64,000 nt of DNA, from positions 6,644 to 70,643 of the forward strand of contig JAZRYX010000006.1 in the NCBI GenBank assembly GCA_045600945.1. The letters are read 5' to 3'. Each line of letters opens with the position of its first letter. Positions within the stretch are counted from its first letter, which is position 1. This DNA is from Darwinimomas sp045600945. Its GTDB lineage: Bacteria > Bacillota > Clostridia > Lachnospirales > Lachnospiraceae. The notes beneath the pieces are model-generated. The model saw nothing but the letters and a program-made list of their open reading frames with translations. It did not search any database and was not told the origin of the DNA. A program made the position numbers and the translations under genes. This document shows, piece by piece, positions 17,692 through 23,717 of this stretch.

Positions 17692-17730
17692 TCAAGGGCT
17701 CCCGGAGATAGCAACCTCGGGAGCCCTTGA
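17692..17730. terminator. Perfect 13-bp stem-loop at the left prophage boundary
   Basis: TCAAGGGCTCCCG (17692-17704) and CGGGAGCCCTTGA (17718-17730) form a perfect stem with a 13-base loop. On the plus strand no T-run follows; on the minus strand TTGATTTGT follows. It could stop transcription from either side, and I cannot say whether it is bacterial or phage DNA. Confidence 0.5.
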
Positions 17731-17786
17731 AAATGCGTGGGGGAATTTCAGAAAAAAACGGGGAAAAACTGGGGAAAACGGGGAAC

Positions 17787-18908
17787 CTATATAATGATTT
17801 CTGTGCGCAAAAGTTCCGTCTTCATACGGTCCGGAAGAACGGATGCATAACGCTCCATGGTGATAGCGATATTCGCATGTCCGAGCAGGTCACGAAGCGT
17901 ATCCATGCTGCCGCCCTGCTCGATAAAGCGGGTGGCAAAAGTATCACGCAGGGCATGAGCCGAAAAATGATCTATATGCTTCCCGTCGGCCTCTATACTA
18001 TGCAGAACCGCCCTGATTGCTCCGTCGCCCATGTATGGCACGATTTGACGGTCAGTCTGCAAGGAACGGAAAATAGGCATTTTAGGTTTAACATACGCGA
18101 TGCCGAAATGCTCCGAGATCTTGATTTTCTGGCTTGCAAGGATCTTGCGGGTATTTTCCGACAACGGGAGCTTGCGGGCTCCGTTTTTTGTTTTAGTGGA
18201 CCCGACAGACCAAGTGGCAGCGGCAGACTTTGTCATGGTTTTATACACACGGATTTCTTGATTATCATAATCTATATCTTTCCAGAGCAGAGCACCGGCC
18301 TCACTTATACGCACACCCGTCAAGATCAGGAACGCAAGTAGCTCATAGTACCAATGGCTTCGAGCATACTCGAAGAAAAGAGCCTGCTCCTCAGAAGTGA
18401 GAGCACGGACGCTGTCCGGTTCCGGATCGATATACTCTTCAACAGGCTTATCCCGGTGTACTTTTTTTACGGCATCGCAGGGATTAAAAACAATGATTCG
18501 ATCAGATACGGCATCCCGGAACATAGCCTTCAGAACACCGAGTCGAGTATTGATAGTATTATCGCAGAGATTCGGGAGCATAGAAGCCTTTACACGGTCG
18601 ATATCGCGGGAATCCACATCGACAAGACGCATGTCACCGATTATCGGCAAGATAGACTTAAAAGAGACCTCGTGAGCATATTTAGTAGAGGCTTTTACAT
18701 TAGTCCTCCTGCGGATCCATTCTTCATAATACTGGCGGACAGTAACCTTACCCGCCTCGATTTTCACACCGGAAGAAAGCAGCGCAATCTTAGCGCGTGA
18801 CTTTTCTATACATTCTTTCTCAGTAAGACCTGAGACGCTATAACGTTTCCCATCATAAAAGAATCGGTATTCATATCCCTTACCTTTTTCGCGGAATCCT
18901 GGCTTCAT
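17787..18908 (-). CDS. int: Phage tyrosine recombinase (integrase)
   Basis: The protein (373 residues) has an N-terminal AP2-like arm-binding segment (GKGYEYRFFYDGKRYSVSG) and a SAM-like core-binding domain (about 60-150). The catalytic domain follows, with the first Arg in LTGVRISEAGALLW and the box HALRDTFATR ... LGHANIAITMERYA carrying His, Arg, His and the nucleophile Tyr. It integrates and excises the prophage. I chose the second ATG because AAAGGAGG lies between it and an upstream ATG at 18923. The gene is at the left edge, transcribed toward the attachment region. Confidence 0.95.
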   Translation of the reverse strand: MKPGFREKGKGYEYRFFYDGKRYSVSGLTEKECIEKSRAKIALLSSGVKIEAGKVTVRQYYEEWIRRRTNVKASTKYAHEVSFKSILPIIGDMRLVDVDSRDIDRVKASMLPNLCDNTINTRLGVLKAMFRDAVSDRIIVFNPCDAVKKVHRDKPVEEYIDPEPDSVRALTSEEQALFFEYARSHWYYELLAFLILTGVRISEAGALLWKDIDYDNQEIRVYKTMTKSAAATWSVGSTKTKNGARKLPLSENTRKILASQKIKISEHFGIAYVKPKMPIFRSLQTDRQIVPYMGDGAIRAVLHSIEADGKHIDHFSAHALRDTFATRFIEQGGSMDTLRDLLGHANIAITMERYASVLPDRMKTELLRTEIII

Positions 18909-18921
18909 AAAACCTCCTTTC

Positions 18922-18939
18922 ATGCTGCAAAAAGGCAGC
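18922..18939. repeat. 18-bp hairpin repeat, copy 1
   Basis: ATGCTGCAAAAAGGCAGC occurs here and identically at 20446-20463. GCTGC/GCAGC can form a 5-bp stem. This copy lies immediately upstream of the integrase ribosome-binding site on the minus strand. Confidence 0.7.
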
Positions 18940-18941
18940 AG

Positions 18942-19118
18942 TTATTTATGACCATTCTTAATACGCTCAATCTCGGCAACAATCAGGCGTTCGCACCAGT
19001 CGGGGCACTTCCTGCGGTTACATTCCCAGTCCTCGATAGTTCGCTTCGGTATACCCATGATATCGCTCATACTTTGCTGGGTAAGTCCGGCATCAAGTCT
19101 CGCTTCTCTTATCGTCAT
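18942..19118 (-). CDS. Small XRE-type helix-turn-helix protein
   Basis: The 58-residue product MTIREARLDAGLTQQSMSD... is a minimal Cro/CI-type helix-turn-helix with the recognition region IPKRTIEDWECNRRKCPDWC. I chose the internal ATG because GGAGGAA precedes it; longer versions lack a site. It lies between the integrase and two small membrane peptides and may control integrase or the neighbouring lysogeny genes. Confidence 0.75.
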   Translation of the reverse strand: MTIREARLDAGLTQQSMSDIMGIPKRTIEDWECNRRKCPDWCERLIVAEIERIKNGHK

Positions 19119-19200
19119 GATTCTTCCTCCAATTTTTGTAGATGGTTCTGCCGATATAACCGGCTGTGACTGCAATAATTGCTATAATAGCTAATTTCAT
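19093..19200 (-). CDS. Possible 35-residue membrane peptide
   Basis: MKLAIIAIIAVTAGYIGRTI begins a 35-residue frame with one hydrophobic helix and a basic C-terminal half. It overlaps the start of the HTH gene by 26 bp in another frame. There is no Shine-Dalgarno site, but a TATAAT box on the minus strand (19223-19228) lies about 22 bp upstream. I regard it as possible only. Confidence 0.3.
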   Translation of the reverse strand: MKLAIIAIIAVTAGYIGRTIYKNWRKNHDDKRSET

Positions 19201-19275
19201 GTTGTTATACGATGAAGAATATATTATAATTTATTTCGGGAAGGGCAGGAGCCTTTCGACTCCCACCCTCGGCTG

Positions 19276-19395
19276 TTATTTCCAAAGTCTATCGACTATT
19301 AGGATTATCAGCCCTGTAAGAACTCCAACGATCAACTGAGCGGCCAACTCTTGAAAGTGAAGGGGTTCTTTTTTCTTGCCCTTTTTCTTCTTCAT
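19276..19395 (-). CDS. 39-residue basic single-helix membrane peptide
   Basis: The peptide starts MKKKKGKKKEP and ends with one hydrophobic helix, AAQLIVGVLTGLIILIVDRLW. I chose this ATG because AAAGGAGG precedes it at the right distance. A near-consensus promoter with a palindrome in its spacer lies upstream (19424-19452). Its role is unknown; small basic single-helix peptides in prophages can be toxins or membrane modulators, but nothing here proves that. Confidence 0.6.
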   Translation of the reverse strand: MKKKKGKKKEPLHFQELAAQLIVGVLTGLIILIVDRLWK

Positions 19396-19423
19396 CGTTT
19401 CCTCCTTTCTTAACTCTGAATAC

Positions 19424-19452
19424 ATTATATCACGCAATGCGTGATAAGTCAA
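19424..19452 (-). promoter_or_regulatory. Promoter with a 19-bp palindromic operator in the spacer
   Basis: On the minus strand TTGACT (19452-19447) and TATAAT (19429-19424) are 17 bp apart. The spacer is filled by the perfect palindrome TATCACGCAnTGCGTGATA (19428-19446), which would block RNA polymerase when occupied. It serves the 39-residue peptide gene. The repressor could be the 58-residue HTH protein downstream. Confidence 0.7.
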
Positions 19453-19487
19453 GAGAAAACGCAAAAGTTTTTATAAATATTTTCAAC

Positions 19488-19515
19488 AAAAAAGACATCC
19501 CATATTGAGATGTCT
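19488..19515 (-). terminator. Intrinsic terminator of the NYN gene
   Basis: On the minus strand AGACATC and GATGTCT pair across a 9-base loop and are followed by TTTTTT. It lies a few bases after the NYN-domain gene stop. Confidence 0.75.
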
Positions 19516-19516
19516 G
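19502..19516. repeat. 15-bp inverted repeat, left end of NYN cassette
   Basis: ATATTGAGATGTCTG here is the exact reverse complement of 20414-20428. The two copies bracket the NYN gene, its promoter and its upstream decamer repeats. This copy is shared with the terminator stem. Confidence 0.65.
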
Positions 19517-19522
19517 GAAAAT

Positions 19523-20218
19523 TTATTCTAACGAATCTTGAACACTCTGCACTTTAATATGTGGTGTTCTTATTCCATCAATATGCTCATAGAGGTCGGT
19601 TTTGATTGGTGAACGCATAGGATCAAGAATAAAATCTATGCCTTCTCTTCGGGCCTGCTTTGATGCTGGAACAAAATCACTATCTCCGGATATTAGTATA
19701 ATTTGGTTAACCTGTTTTTTGAATGCGAGAGCGGAAATATCAACTCCGACCATCATGTCAACACCTTTTTGCTCAATATGGAGATCCATATCAGACAATG
19801 TAACATTATCCAACGACAGTGAACCGTTCAAAAGCTTTTTGGTTGCATCTTTATTAAATTGATAATAAAGTTGAGAATCATTCACAGAACCAAGCCTTAA
19901 TGCAAATTTTCTGCGGTGTTTTAATTCCTGAAGAAAATCATTCATCCAATCGTGTTCCGGAGATTTGGCCAGGTTAATTGTAGTCCTTGTAATTGGATCG
20001 TGAACATTTTGTTCACTGGGAGGACAATCATAATAAAAGATGCGGTATAAATATCTGTTTTCATAATTGTCCTTCAAATGCTTGTAACAATAATCAACCA
20101 ATTCATCGGCTCTTTCCTTAGGACTTTTGTCACCAAAAAGGGAACGGGCCCTTTTTCGATAAAATCCACCATCAACAAGAATGGCGGTTCGAATATCATG
20201 TTTTAGAATATCATTCAT
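19523..20218 (-). CDS. NYN-domain (PIN-like) putative ribonuclease
   Basis: The protein (231 residues) has the LabA-like NYN fold. The N-terminal Asp motif is ILVDGGFYRKRA, the middle holds helices with EQKGVDMMVGVDI, and the C-terminal motif is ILISGDSDFVPAS. These supply the acidic cluster that binds metal in PIN-like nucleases. NYN proteins are generally presumed RNases. The gene has its own promoter, terminator and flanking inverted repeats, as expected of a phage moron (a lysogeny-expressed cargo gene). Host defence or superinfection exclusion is plausible but unproven. Confidence 0.8.
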   Translation of the reverse strand: MNDILKHDIRTAILVDGGFYRKRARSLFGDKSPKERADELVDYCYKHLKDNYENRYLYRIFYYDCPPSEQNVHDPITRTTINLAKSPEHDWMNDFLQELKHRRKFALRLGSVNDSQLYYQFNKDATKKLLNGSLSLDNVTLSDMDLHIEQKGVDMMVGVDISALAFKKQVNQIILISGDSDFVPASKQARREGIDFILDPMRSPIKTDLYEHIDGIRTPHIKVQSVQDSLE

Positions 20219-20300
20219 ATTTGCTCCTTAACGAAAATACCCATAGCCTCGTCTGCTTCCCTATTGTGGAAGAACTACTACTATGGATACACTCTCATTA

Positions 20301-20317
20301 TCGCAACTTTCGTTGCG
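20301..20317. repeat. Short stem-loop in the NYN leader
   Basis: TCGCAAC and GTTGCGA form a perfect 7-bp stem with a 3-base loop. It falls within the predicted 5' untranslated region of the NYN transcript, about 80 bases before the start codon. Confidence 0.5.
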
Positions 20318-20322
20318 AATAT

Positions 20323-20351
20323 AGAATACCACAAATAGTTGAGGTCGTCAA
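20323..20351 (-). promoter_or_regulatory. Promoter of the NYN gene
   Basis: On the minus strand TTGACG (20351-20346) and TATTCT (20328-20323) are 17 bp apart, about 105 bp before the NYN start. The -35 box directly abuts the decamer repeats. Confidence 0.65.
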
Positions 20352-20352
20352 T

Positions 20353-20402
20353 ACCACCAAGTACCATCAAGTACCATCAAGTACCAATAAAGACCATTAA
20401 CT
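20353..20402. repeat. Five tandem 10-bp repeats upstream of the NYN promoter
   Basis: Units are ACCACCAAGT, ACCATCAAGT, ACCATCAAGT, ACCAATAAAG and ACCATTAACT. Every unit keeps ACC at the same phase. The period equals roughly one helical turn, so a protein array could bind one face of the DNA. The repeats end 2 bp from the -35 box of the NYN promoter. Confidence 0.8.
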
Positions 20403-20413
20403 AACAAAGAAAT

Positions 20414-20428
20414 CAGACATCTCAATAT
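20414..20428. repeat. 15-bp inverted repeat, right end of NYN cassette
   Basis: CAGACATCTCAATAT is the exact reverse complement of 19502-19516. It lies just upstream of the decamer repeats, so the pair encloses about 930 bp holding the whole NYN transcription unit. Confidence 0.65.
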
Positions 20429-20445
20429 TCTATTATCAAAGTACA

Positions 20446-20463
20446 ATGCTGCAAAAAGGCAGC
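20446..20463. repeat. 18-bp hairpin repeat, copy 2
   Basis: This is identical to 18922-18939, in the same orientation. It lies 8 bp beyond the T-run that ends the small structured RNA on the minus strand. Confidence 0.7.
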
Positions 20464-20471
20464 GGAAAATC

Positions 20472-20567
20472 AAAAAAAAGACTTGGGCTCGCCGCTTCTC
20501 CTATATTGAGAGGGTTACTGCCAAGTCACTATTAACTCGCTTCGGTAGTAGATTTCTACCTGCACCC
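20472..20567 (-). ncRNA. Candidate structured small RNA with pseudoknot and intrinsic terminator
   Basis: A near-consensus promoter reads into an interval of about 95 bases that holds no reading frame and ends in eight T (20479-20472). In the RNA, AGGGT (20568-20564) can pair with ACCCT (20515-20511) and GGTAG (20560-20556) with CTACC (20548-20544). GACTTGG (20527-20521) can pair with CCAAGTC (20486-20480) next to the T-run. The first and third stems interleave, giving an H-type pseudoknot, or alternatively compete as leader stem against terminator. GAAGCG occurs twice. I match it to no known RNA family. The transcription start, and so whether the first stem is complete, is uncertain by a few bases. 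Confidence 0.55.
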
Positions 20568-20569
20568 TT

Positions 20570-20598
20570 AATATAGTCTCAAAAATATTGAATGTCAA
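20570..20598 (-). promoter_or_regulatory. Promoter of the small RNA
   Basis: On the minus strand TTGACA (20598-20593) and TATATT (20575-20570) stand 17 bp apart, directing transcription toward 20472. It is one of the best promoter matches in the prophage. Confidence 0.7.
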
Positions 20599-20703
20599 TG
20601 ATTCACATCAAATTGTCATAAAAAATTCACAAATAACCTACTACATATAGGCATACTTTCAAAAGCTTTTATGCAGTTTAACCAAAACCGTCCGCAAGGT
20701 AAA
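20599..20703. other. AT-rich spacer between small RNA promoter and CI-like gene
   Basis: I see no coding frame, repeat or clear promoter here beyond the end of the CI-like gene. It completes the 485-bp gene-free interval 20219-20703, whose remaining content is listed separately (NYN promoter, decamers, hairpin repeat, small RNA). Confidence 0.4.
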
Positions 20704-21063
20704 TCACATTGCCTTTTCTTTCATATCTTTTTTATACTTCTCATCCAAAAGAAGAGCATCGATAAAACCGTCAACCTTAGCTTTGTCAATATCGTCGAGT
20801 TCAGAATACCCGGCAGGGCAAAGCAGAGTATCTTCTCTTGTTTTGCAAAATTCATTCAACTCGAAATCCGTAGAAGCCAATGCGTTTATATCAACACCAA
20901 AAAGATCCGAAAGCTTCCGCAGGACAAGAATTGATGGTTCAGCAACTCCGGTTTCCCATTTTTGTATAGTCGTAAAAGACTTATATCCGAGATAATCCGC
21001 AAGAGCATCCTGACTCATTTTGTTTTTTCTTCTCAAATAACGAATATTTTTAGATAAACACAT
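20704..21063 (-). CDS. CI-like XRE-family repressor
   Basis: The protein (119 residues) has an N-terminal XRE helix-turn-helix (LRRKNKMSQDALADYLGY, then TTIQKWETGVAEPS) and a short acidic C-terminal region. No LexA-type self-cleavage domain is present, so induction cannot be by RecA-stimulated autoproteolysis of this protein. It is divergent from the Cro-like gene with shared operator half-sites between them, the standard lysogeny switch layout. Confidence 0.85.
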   Translation of the reverse strand: MCLSKNIRYLRRKNKMSQDALADYLGYKSFTTIQKWETGVAEPSILVLRKLSDLFGVDINALASTDFELNEFCKTREDTLLCPAGYSELDDIDKAKVDGFIDALLLDEKYKKDMKEKAM

Positions 21064-21092
21064 AGAATAATCCTCCTACGATAAGTGAAAAA

Positions 21093-21200
21093 AGAATAGC
21101 ACATTACTGAACAATTTTCAAGTAAACACGAAAAAAGATAAAAAAAATTAGAAAAATATTCAAGTTCGGTATTGACACTTGAATATTTTTCAAGTATTAT
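21093..21200. promoter_or_regulatory. Divergent CI/Cro promoters with TTCAAGT operator half-sites
   Basis: Minus-strand promoter: TTGAAA (21121-21116), 17 bp, TATTCT (21098-21093), for the CI-like gene. Plus-strand promoter: TTGACA (21172-21177), 17 bp, TATTAT (21195-21200), for the Cro-like gene. Half-sites TTCAAGT or ACTTGAA lie at 21117-21123, 21159-21165, 21177-21183 and 21189-21195, overlapping both promoters. Confidence 0.8.
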
Positions 21201-21223
21201 AAGCAGGACAGGAGGTGGATATT

Positions 21224-21424
21224 ATGCAATATTCAGTGAAAGAATTAAGGGCAAGAAAAAACAAAACTCAGGAAGAAGTCGCTTCAGACATCGGAATATC
21301 GGTCCAAACATACAATGCATGGGAGAAGGACATAAGCAATGTTGCGGTAAGCAAAGTCACTGCATTAGCTCATTATTTCGGAGTCGAGATAGGCGATATT
21401 TTTTTACCATCATACTTGAAATAA
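21224..21424 (+). CDS. Cro-like XRE-family regulator
   Basis: This 66-residue helix-turn-helix protein (QEEVASDIGISVQTYNAWEKD) consists of little more than the DNA-binding domain. AGGAGGT precedes the chosen ATG; an in-frame GTG at 21215 lies inside that site. It is the first plus-strand gene of the prophage and probably antagonises the CI-like repressor at the shared operators. Confidence 0.85.
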   Translation: MQYSVKELRARKNKTQEEVASDIGISVQTYNAWEKDISNVAVSKVTALAHYFGVEIGDIFLPSYLK

Positions 21425-21432
21425 TTTCAAGT
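21414..21432. promoter_or_regulatory. Additional TTCAAGT operator palindrome
   Basis: ACTTGAA (21414-21420) and TTCAAGT (21426-21432) form a palindrome with 5-bp spacing at the end of the Cro-like gene. It uses the same half-site as the switch operators and has the 5-bp spacing of the 21177-21195 pair. Confidence 0.65.
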
Positions 21433-21470
21433 ATTAGGGAAGCTTATCTGAGGACAAGAGGAGACGAGGT

Positions 21471-21653
21471 ATGGACATGACAAAAAGATACCTGAAGGCT
21501 GCAGAGGCAGCGGAATACATGAACGTCTGCATCAATACCGCGAGAAAGTACGCGGCGGAATGGGGCGCGATGTCAAAAATCGGAAGGATTAACCGATACG
21601 ACAAAAAGGTCATAGATGCAAAGATGGGAAGAGCAGAGGAGGCGACAGTATGA
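21471..21653 (+). CDS. Excisionase-like helix-turn-helix protein
   Basis: This 60-residue protein has the winged MerR/excisionase arrangement (KAAEAAEYMNVCINTARKYA, then a basic wing). In this position, after the Cro-like gene, it may be an Xis directing excision or an early regulator. GACGAGG precedes the ATG, and the stop overlaps the next start as ATGA. Confidence 0.65.
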   Translation: MDMTKRYLKAAEAAEYMNVCINTARKYAAEWGAMSKIGRINRYDKKVIDAKMGRAEEATV

Positions 21654-22294
21654 ACGAAACACTTATAGAACTGAGAAGAAGCCGCGGAAGAAAATCCGCA
21701 GCAAAGAGAAGAAGTCGGGAAGCATTAGAATGCGCGGGCGTATTCGTACTGAGCTTCTGCATGGTCCTGGCAATACTTATGTTTTTCGCAGCAATATGGC
21801 TGACGGACCCGGCATACGGAGCGACACCGGAATATTTATATTCGACTCCGCAACTTCAGATGATCCGAACCATTGAGTTCAGAGAGCTTGAGCAGATTGT
21901 CTATCTCGAAAGCAACACAGAAGAACCGGACGGGCAGATGGCGGTGATAGAGGTCGTATTCAATCGGGTAGAAGATCCGGCATTCCCGGAGACGATTCAC
22001 GGCGTAATATCACAGCCGGGACAGTTCAGCACGTGGAAAATCAGGAACAAAGCCAAAAGCACGCAGGAGCAGACAGATTACATCATATCAGTGATGGATG
22101 AAGAAACGAGTGTGATGCAGCCATACATCGACGAAGGCAAGGAAAAGGGCGAAGTGAACGACGACGTATGCTCGAAAGATTACATATACTTCTGCACGCC
22201 GGAATCATACAAAAAGACAGGGCACAAATACATGAACAACGCGATCCGCATCGGCGGGCACGTATTTGGAACGAAAAAGGAGACGAAAGAATGA
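21650..22294 (+). CDS. SleB/CwlJ-type cell wall hydrolase with membrane anchor
   Basis: The N-terminal 30 residues are strongly basic and are followed by one membrane helix (about 30-52). The rest matches the hydrolase-2 fold of SleB/CwlJ lytic enzymes: EQIVYLESNTEEPDGQMAVIEVVFNRV with its catalytic Glu, then GVISQPGQFS. This would act on peptidoglycan outside the membrane. It is odd for such an enzyme to sit in the early/regulatory segment of a phage, 27 kb from the lysis genes. A role during lysogeny or host sporulation or germination is possible. Confidence 0.75.
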   Translation: MNETLIELRRSRGRKSAAKRRSREALECAGVFVLSFCMVLAILMFFAAIWLTDPAYGATPEYLYSTPQLQMIRTIEFRELEQIVYLESNTEEPDGQMAVIEVVFNRVEDPAFPETIHGVISQPGQFSTWKIRNKAKSTQEQTDYIISVMDEETSVMQPYIDEGKEKGEVNDDVCSKDYIYFCTPESYKKTGHKYMNNAIRIGGHVFGTKKETKE

Positions 22295-22470
22295 AGTTAG
22301 ATCCGGTATGGGATAGTCACGCAGAGAGCATGAGCATAGGAATCTATGACGAATATTACAGATTGCACGGAGTATGCACAGTATTACGCGCAGGAAAAGT
22401 GGCTGGCTATTACAAAGAAAAAGGGCCGTCATTCAGACGGCCAAAAAACGAAATCAAATCCATAAGTTAG
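22291..22470 (+). CDS. Small phage protein, function unknown
   Basis: This 59-residue soluble protein is mixed in charge. Its ATG follows AAGGAGA and overlaps the preceding stop as ATGA. I recognise no family. About 100 bp without a gene follow, in which I see no promoter or terminator. Confidence 0.5.
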   Translation: MKLDPVWDSHAESMSIGIYDEYYRLHGVCTVLRAGKVAGYYKEKGPSFRRPKNEIKSIS

Positions 22471-22570
22471 TATATCACTTCTGACTTTTGAACGCAACAG
22501 AAAACGCATTCGCTTTGAGTATTTAAGCGGATTTTAGGGCTCGATTAAGCAATTAAAGTTAGGAGCAGAT

Positions 22571-23368
22571 ATGTACAGGAGACAAACATACGACATGGGC
22601 CGATATAGAGAGGTCCATCACTACTACCCGGGCAATTACGGAGCACCCGGACGACCCAGGGCGCGGAGACGGAATCCGACACCGGAAGAGGTCGAGCAGG
22701 CAAACACGAGAAACAGAGCAAGGGCTCTGAGAAGACTGATACTTGCAAACTTCAGTCCGGGGGACTGGCATGTGGTATTGAATTACCGTCCGGAAGTAAG
22801 ACCGGAGACGCATAAGGAAGCAGAGAAACAGCTAATCGCATTCATCAACGCAATGCGCCGGCAGTACAAAAAAGCAGGAATCCCGTTCAAGTGGATAAAA
22901 ATGACAGAACGCGGGAAGCGCGGGAAGATCCTGCATCACCACATGATCATCCAGGACATACCGGAAATGAATACGGCAGCAATGGTCAAAAAGCTCTGGA
23001 AGTATGGAAACTGCTATTTCACAGATTTATACGAAGACGGAGAGTATGAGAAGCTGGCCGAATACATAGTCAAGAAAGAGACGAAAGACGCAGACGGATG
23101 GTGCAATTACTCGGGATCTCGGAACCTTATCCGTCCGGAGCCGAAAACAGAGCGGATGCTCCGGAGAAATTGGCCGGCAGAACCGAAACCACCAAAAGGA
23201 TGGGAAGTAATAAAAGACAGCATCAGAAACGGAGTGAACCCGATTACCGAATATCCATATCAATATTACCTGTTGAGGAGGAAGGAGGAAAATGGAAGTC
23301 ACAATATACATCGAAACAGACATAAAGGACCCGAGAAAAGGGCCGGGACGATTCGGATACGTGATTGA
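22571..23368 (+). CDS. HUH-type rolling-circle replication protein
   Basis: The protein (265 residues) resembles rolling-circle Rep/relaxase-like initiators. The metal-binding HUH-type segment is ILHHHMII (His 122-124), the nucleophile region is EYIVKKE (Tyr165 with nearby Lys), and the fold start is ANFSPGDWHVVLNY. Such enzymes nick one strand and stay attached through Tyr. Basic N- and C-terminal extensions flank the domain. It overlaps the RNase H-like gene by 77 bp. No primase or helicase gene is visible in the prophage, so this could be its replication initiator. Confidence 0.65.
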   Translation: MYRRQTYDMGRYREVHHYYPGNYGAPGRPRARRRNPTPEEVEQANTRNRARALRRLILANFSPGDWHVVLNYRPEVRPETHKEAEKQLIAFINAMRRQYKKAGIPFKWIKMTERGKRGKILHHHMIIQDIPEMNTAAMVKKLWKYGNCYFTDLYEDGEYEKLAEYIVKKETKDADGWCNYSGSRNLIRPEPKTERMLRRNWPAEPKPPKGWEVIKDSIRNGVNPITEYPYQYYLLRRKEENGSHNIHRNRHKGPEKRAGTIRIRD

Positions 23369-23717
23369 GTTCGTGAAGGACGGAAAACCGCTCACACGGG
23401 AAGGATTCGGGAAGATGCAGGATGCAACAGAGACAAAGCTGACGCTGACTGCGCTTGCGGAGGCGATAGGAAGACTGACGAAACCCTGCATCATAAAGAT
23501 ACAGACAGAGTGCAGCGCACTGAAGGTCGGAATCAATAAAGGCTGGGTATTTGAATGGCAGCGAGCCGGATGGAAGACAAAGCGCGGATCCGACGTAAAG
23601 AACGCGGACCTATGGCAGGCGGTATTCGAGAAGGCTTCGATACACGCCCTAAGCATATCCGATCAGGTGAATGCTTACAAAACATGGCTGGCAGCGGAGA
23701 TCACAAAGCATGAGTAA
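23292..23717 (+). CDS. RNase H-like protein with altered active-site residues
   Basis: The protein (141 residues) aligns by eye with RNase HI: first strand YIETD with Asp10, a GPGRFGYV turn, a helix, and GWVFEWQRAGWKTKRG...VKNADLW, the typical handle region. The second and third acidic positions look changed: Thr where ELMAA supplies Glu, and QTEC (Glu) in place of TDS. It may bind RNA-DNA hybrids with weak or altered catalysis. It has a good AGGAGGA site inside the Rep gene end. Confidence 0.6.
   Translation: MEVTIYIETDIKDPRKGPGRFGYVIEFVKDGKPLTREGFGKMQDATETKLTLTALAEAIGRLTKPCIIKIQTECSALKVGINKGWVFEWQRAGWKTKRGSDVKNADLWQAVFEKASIHALSISDQVNAYKTWLAAEITKHE

Noticed and set aside
17745..17786. CGGGGA-rich repeats (AACGGGGAAAA, ACTGGGGAAAA, AACGGGGAAC) as integrase arm sites
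   Set aside because: Similar purine-rich runs occur by chance, and only AACCGGGGAC near 49715 resembles them. Evidence is too thin for a feature.
17681..17790. att core shared with 49590-49860
   Set aside because: Only GCCCTTG, AATGATT and ATAAGGC-type matches of 7-8 bases were found, which is chance level.
20353..20402. CRISPR array
   Set aside because: The 10-bp units abut directly with no spacers, and no cas genes are present.
20671..20995. Two plus-strand reading frames opposite the CI-like gene
   Set aside because: They lie antisense to a clear XRE repressor gene, lack ribosome-binding sites and have no family resemblance.
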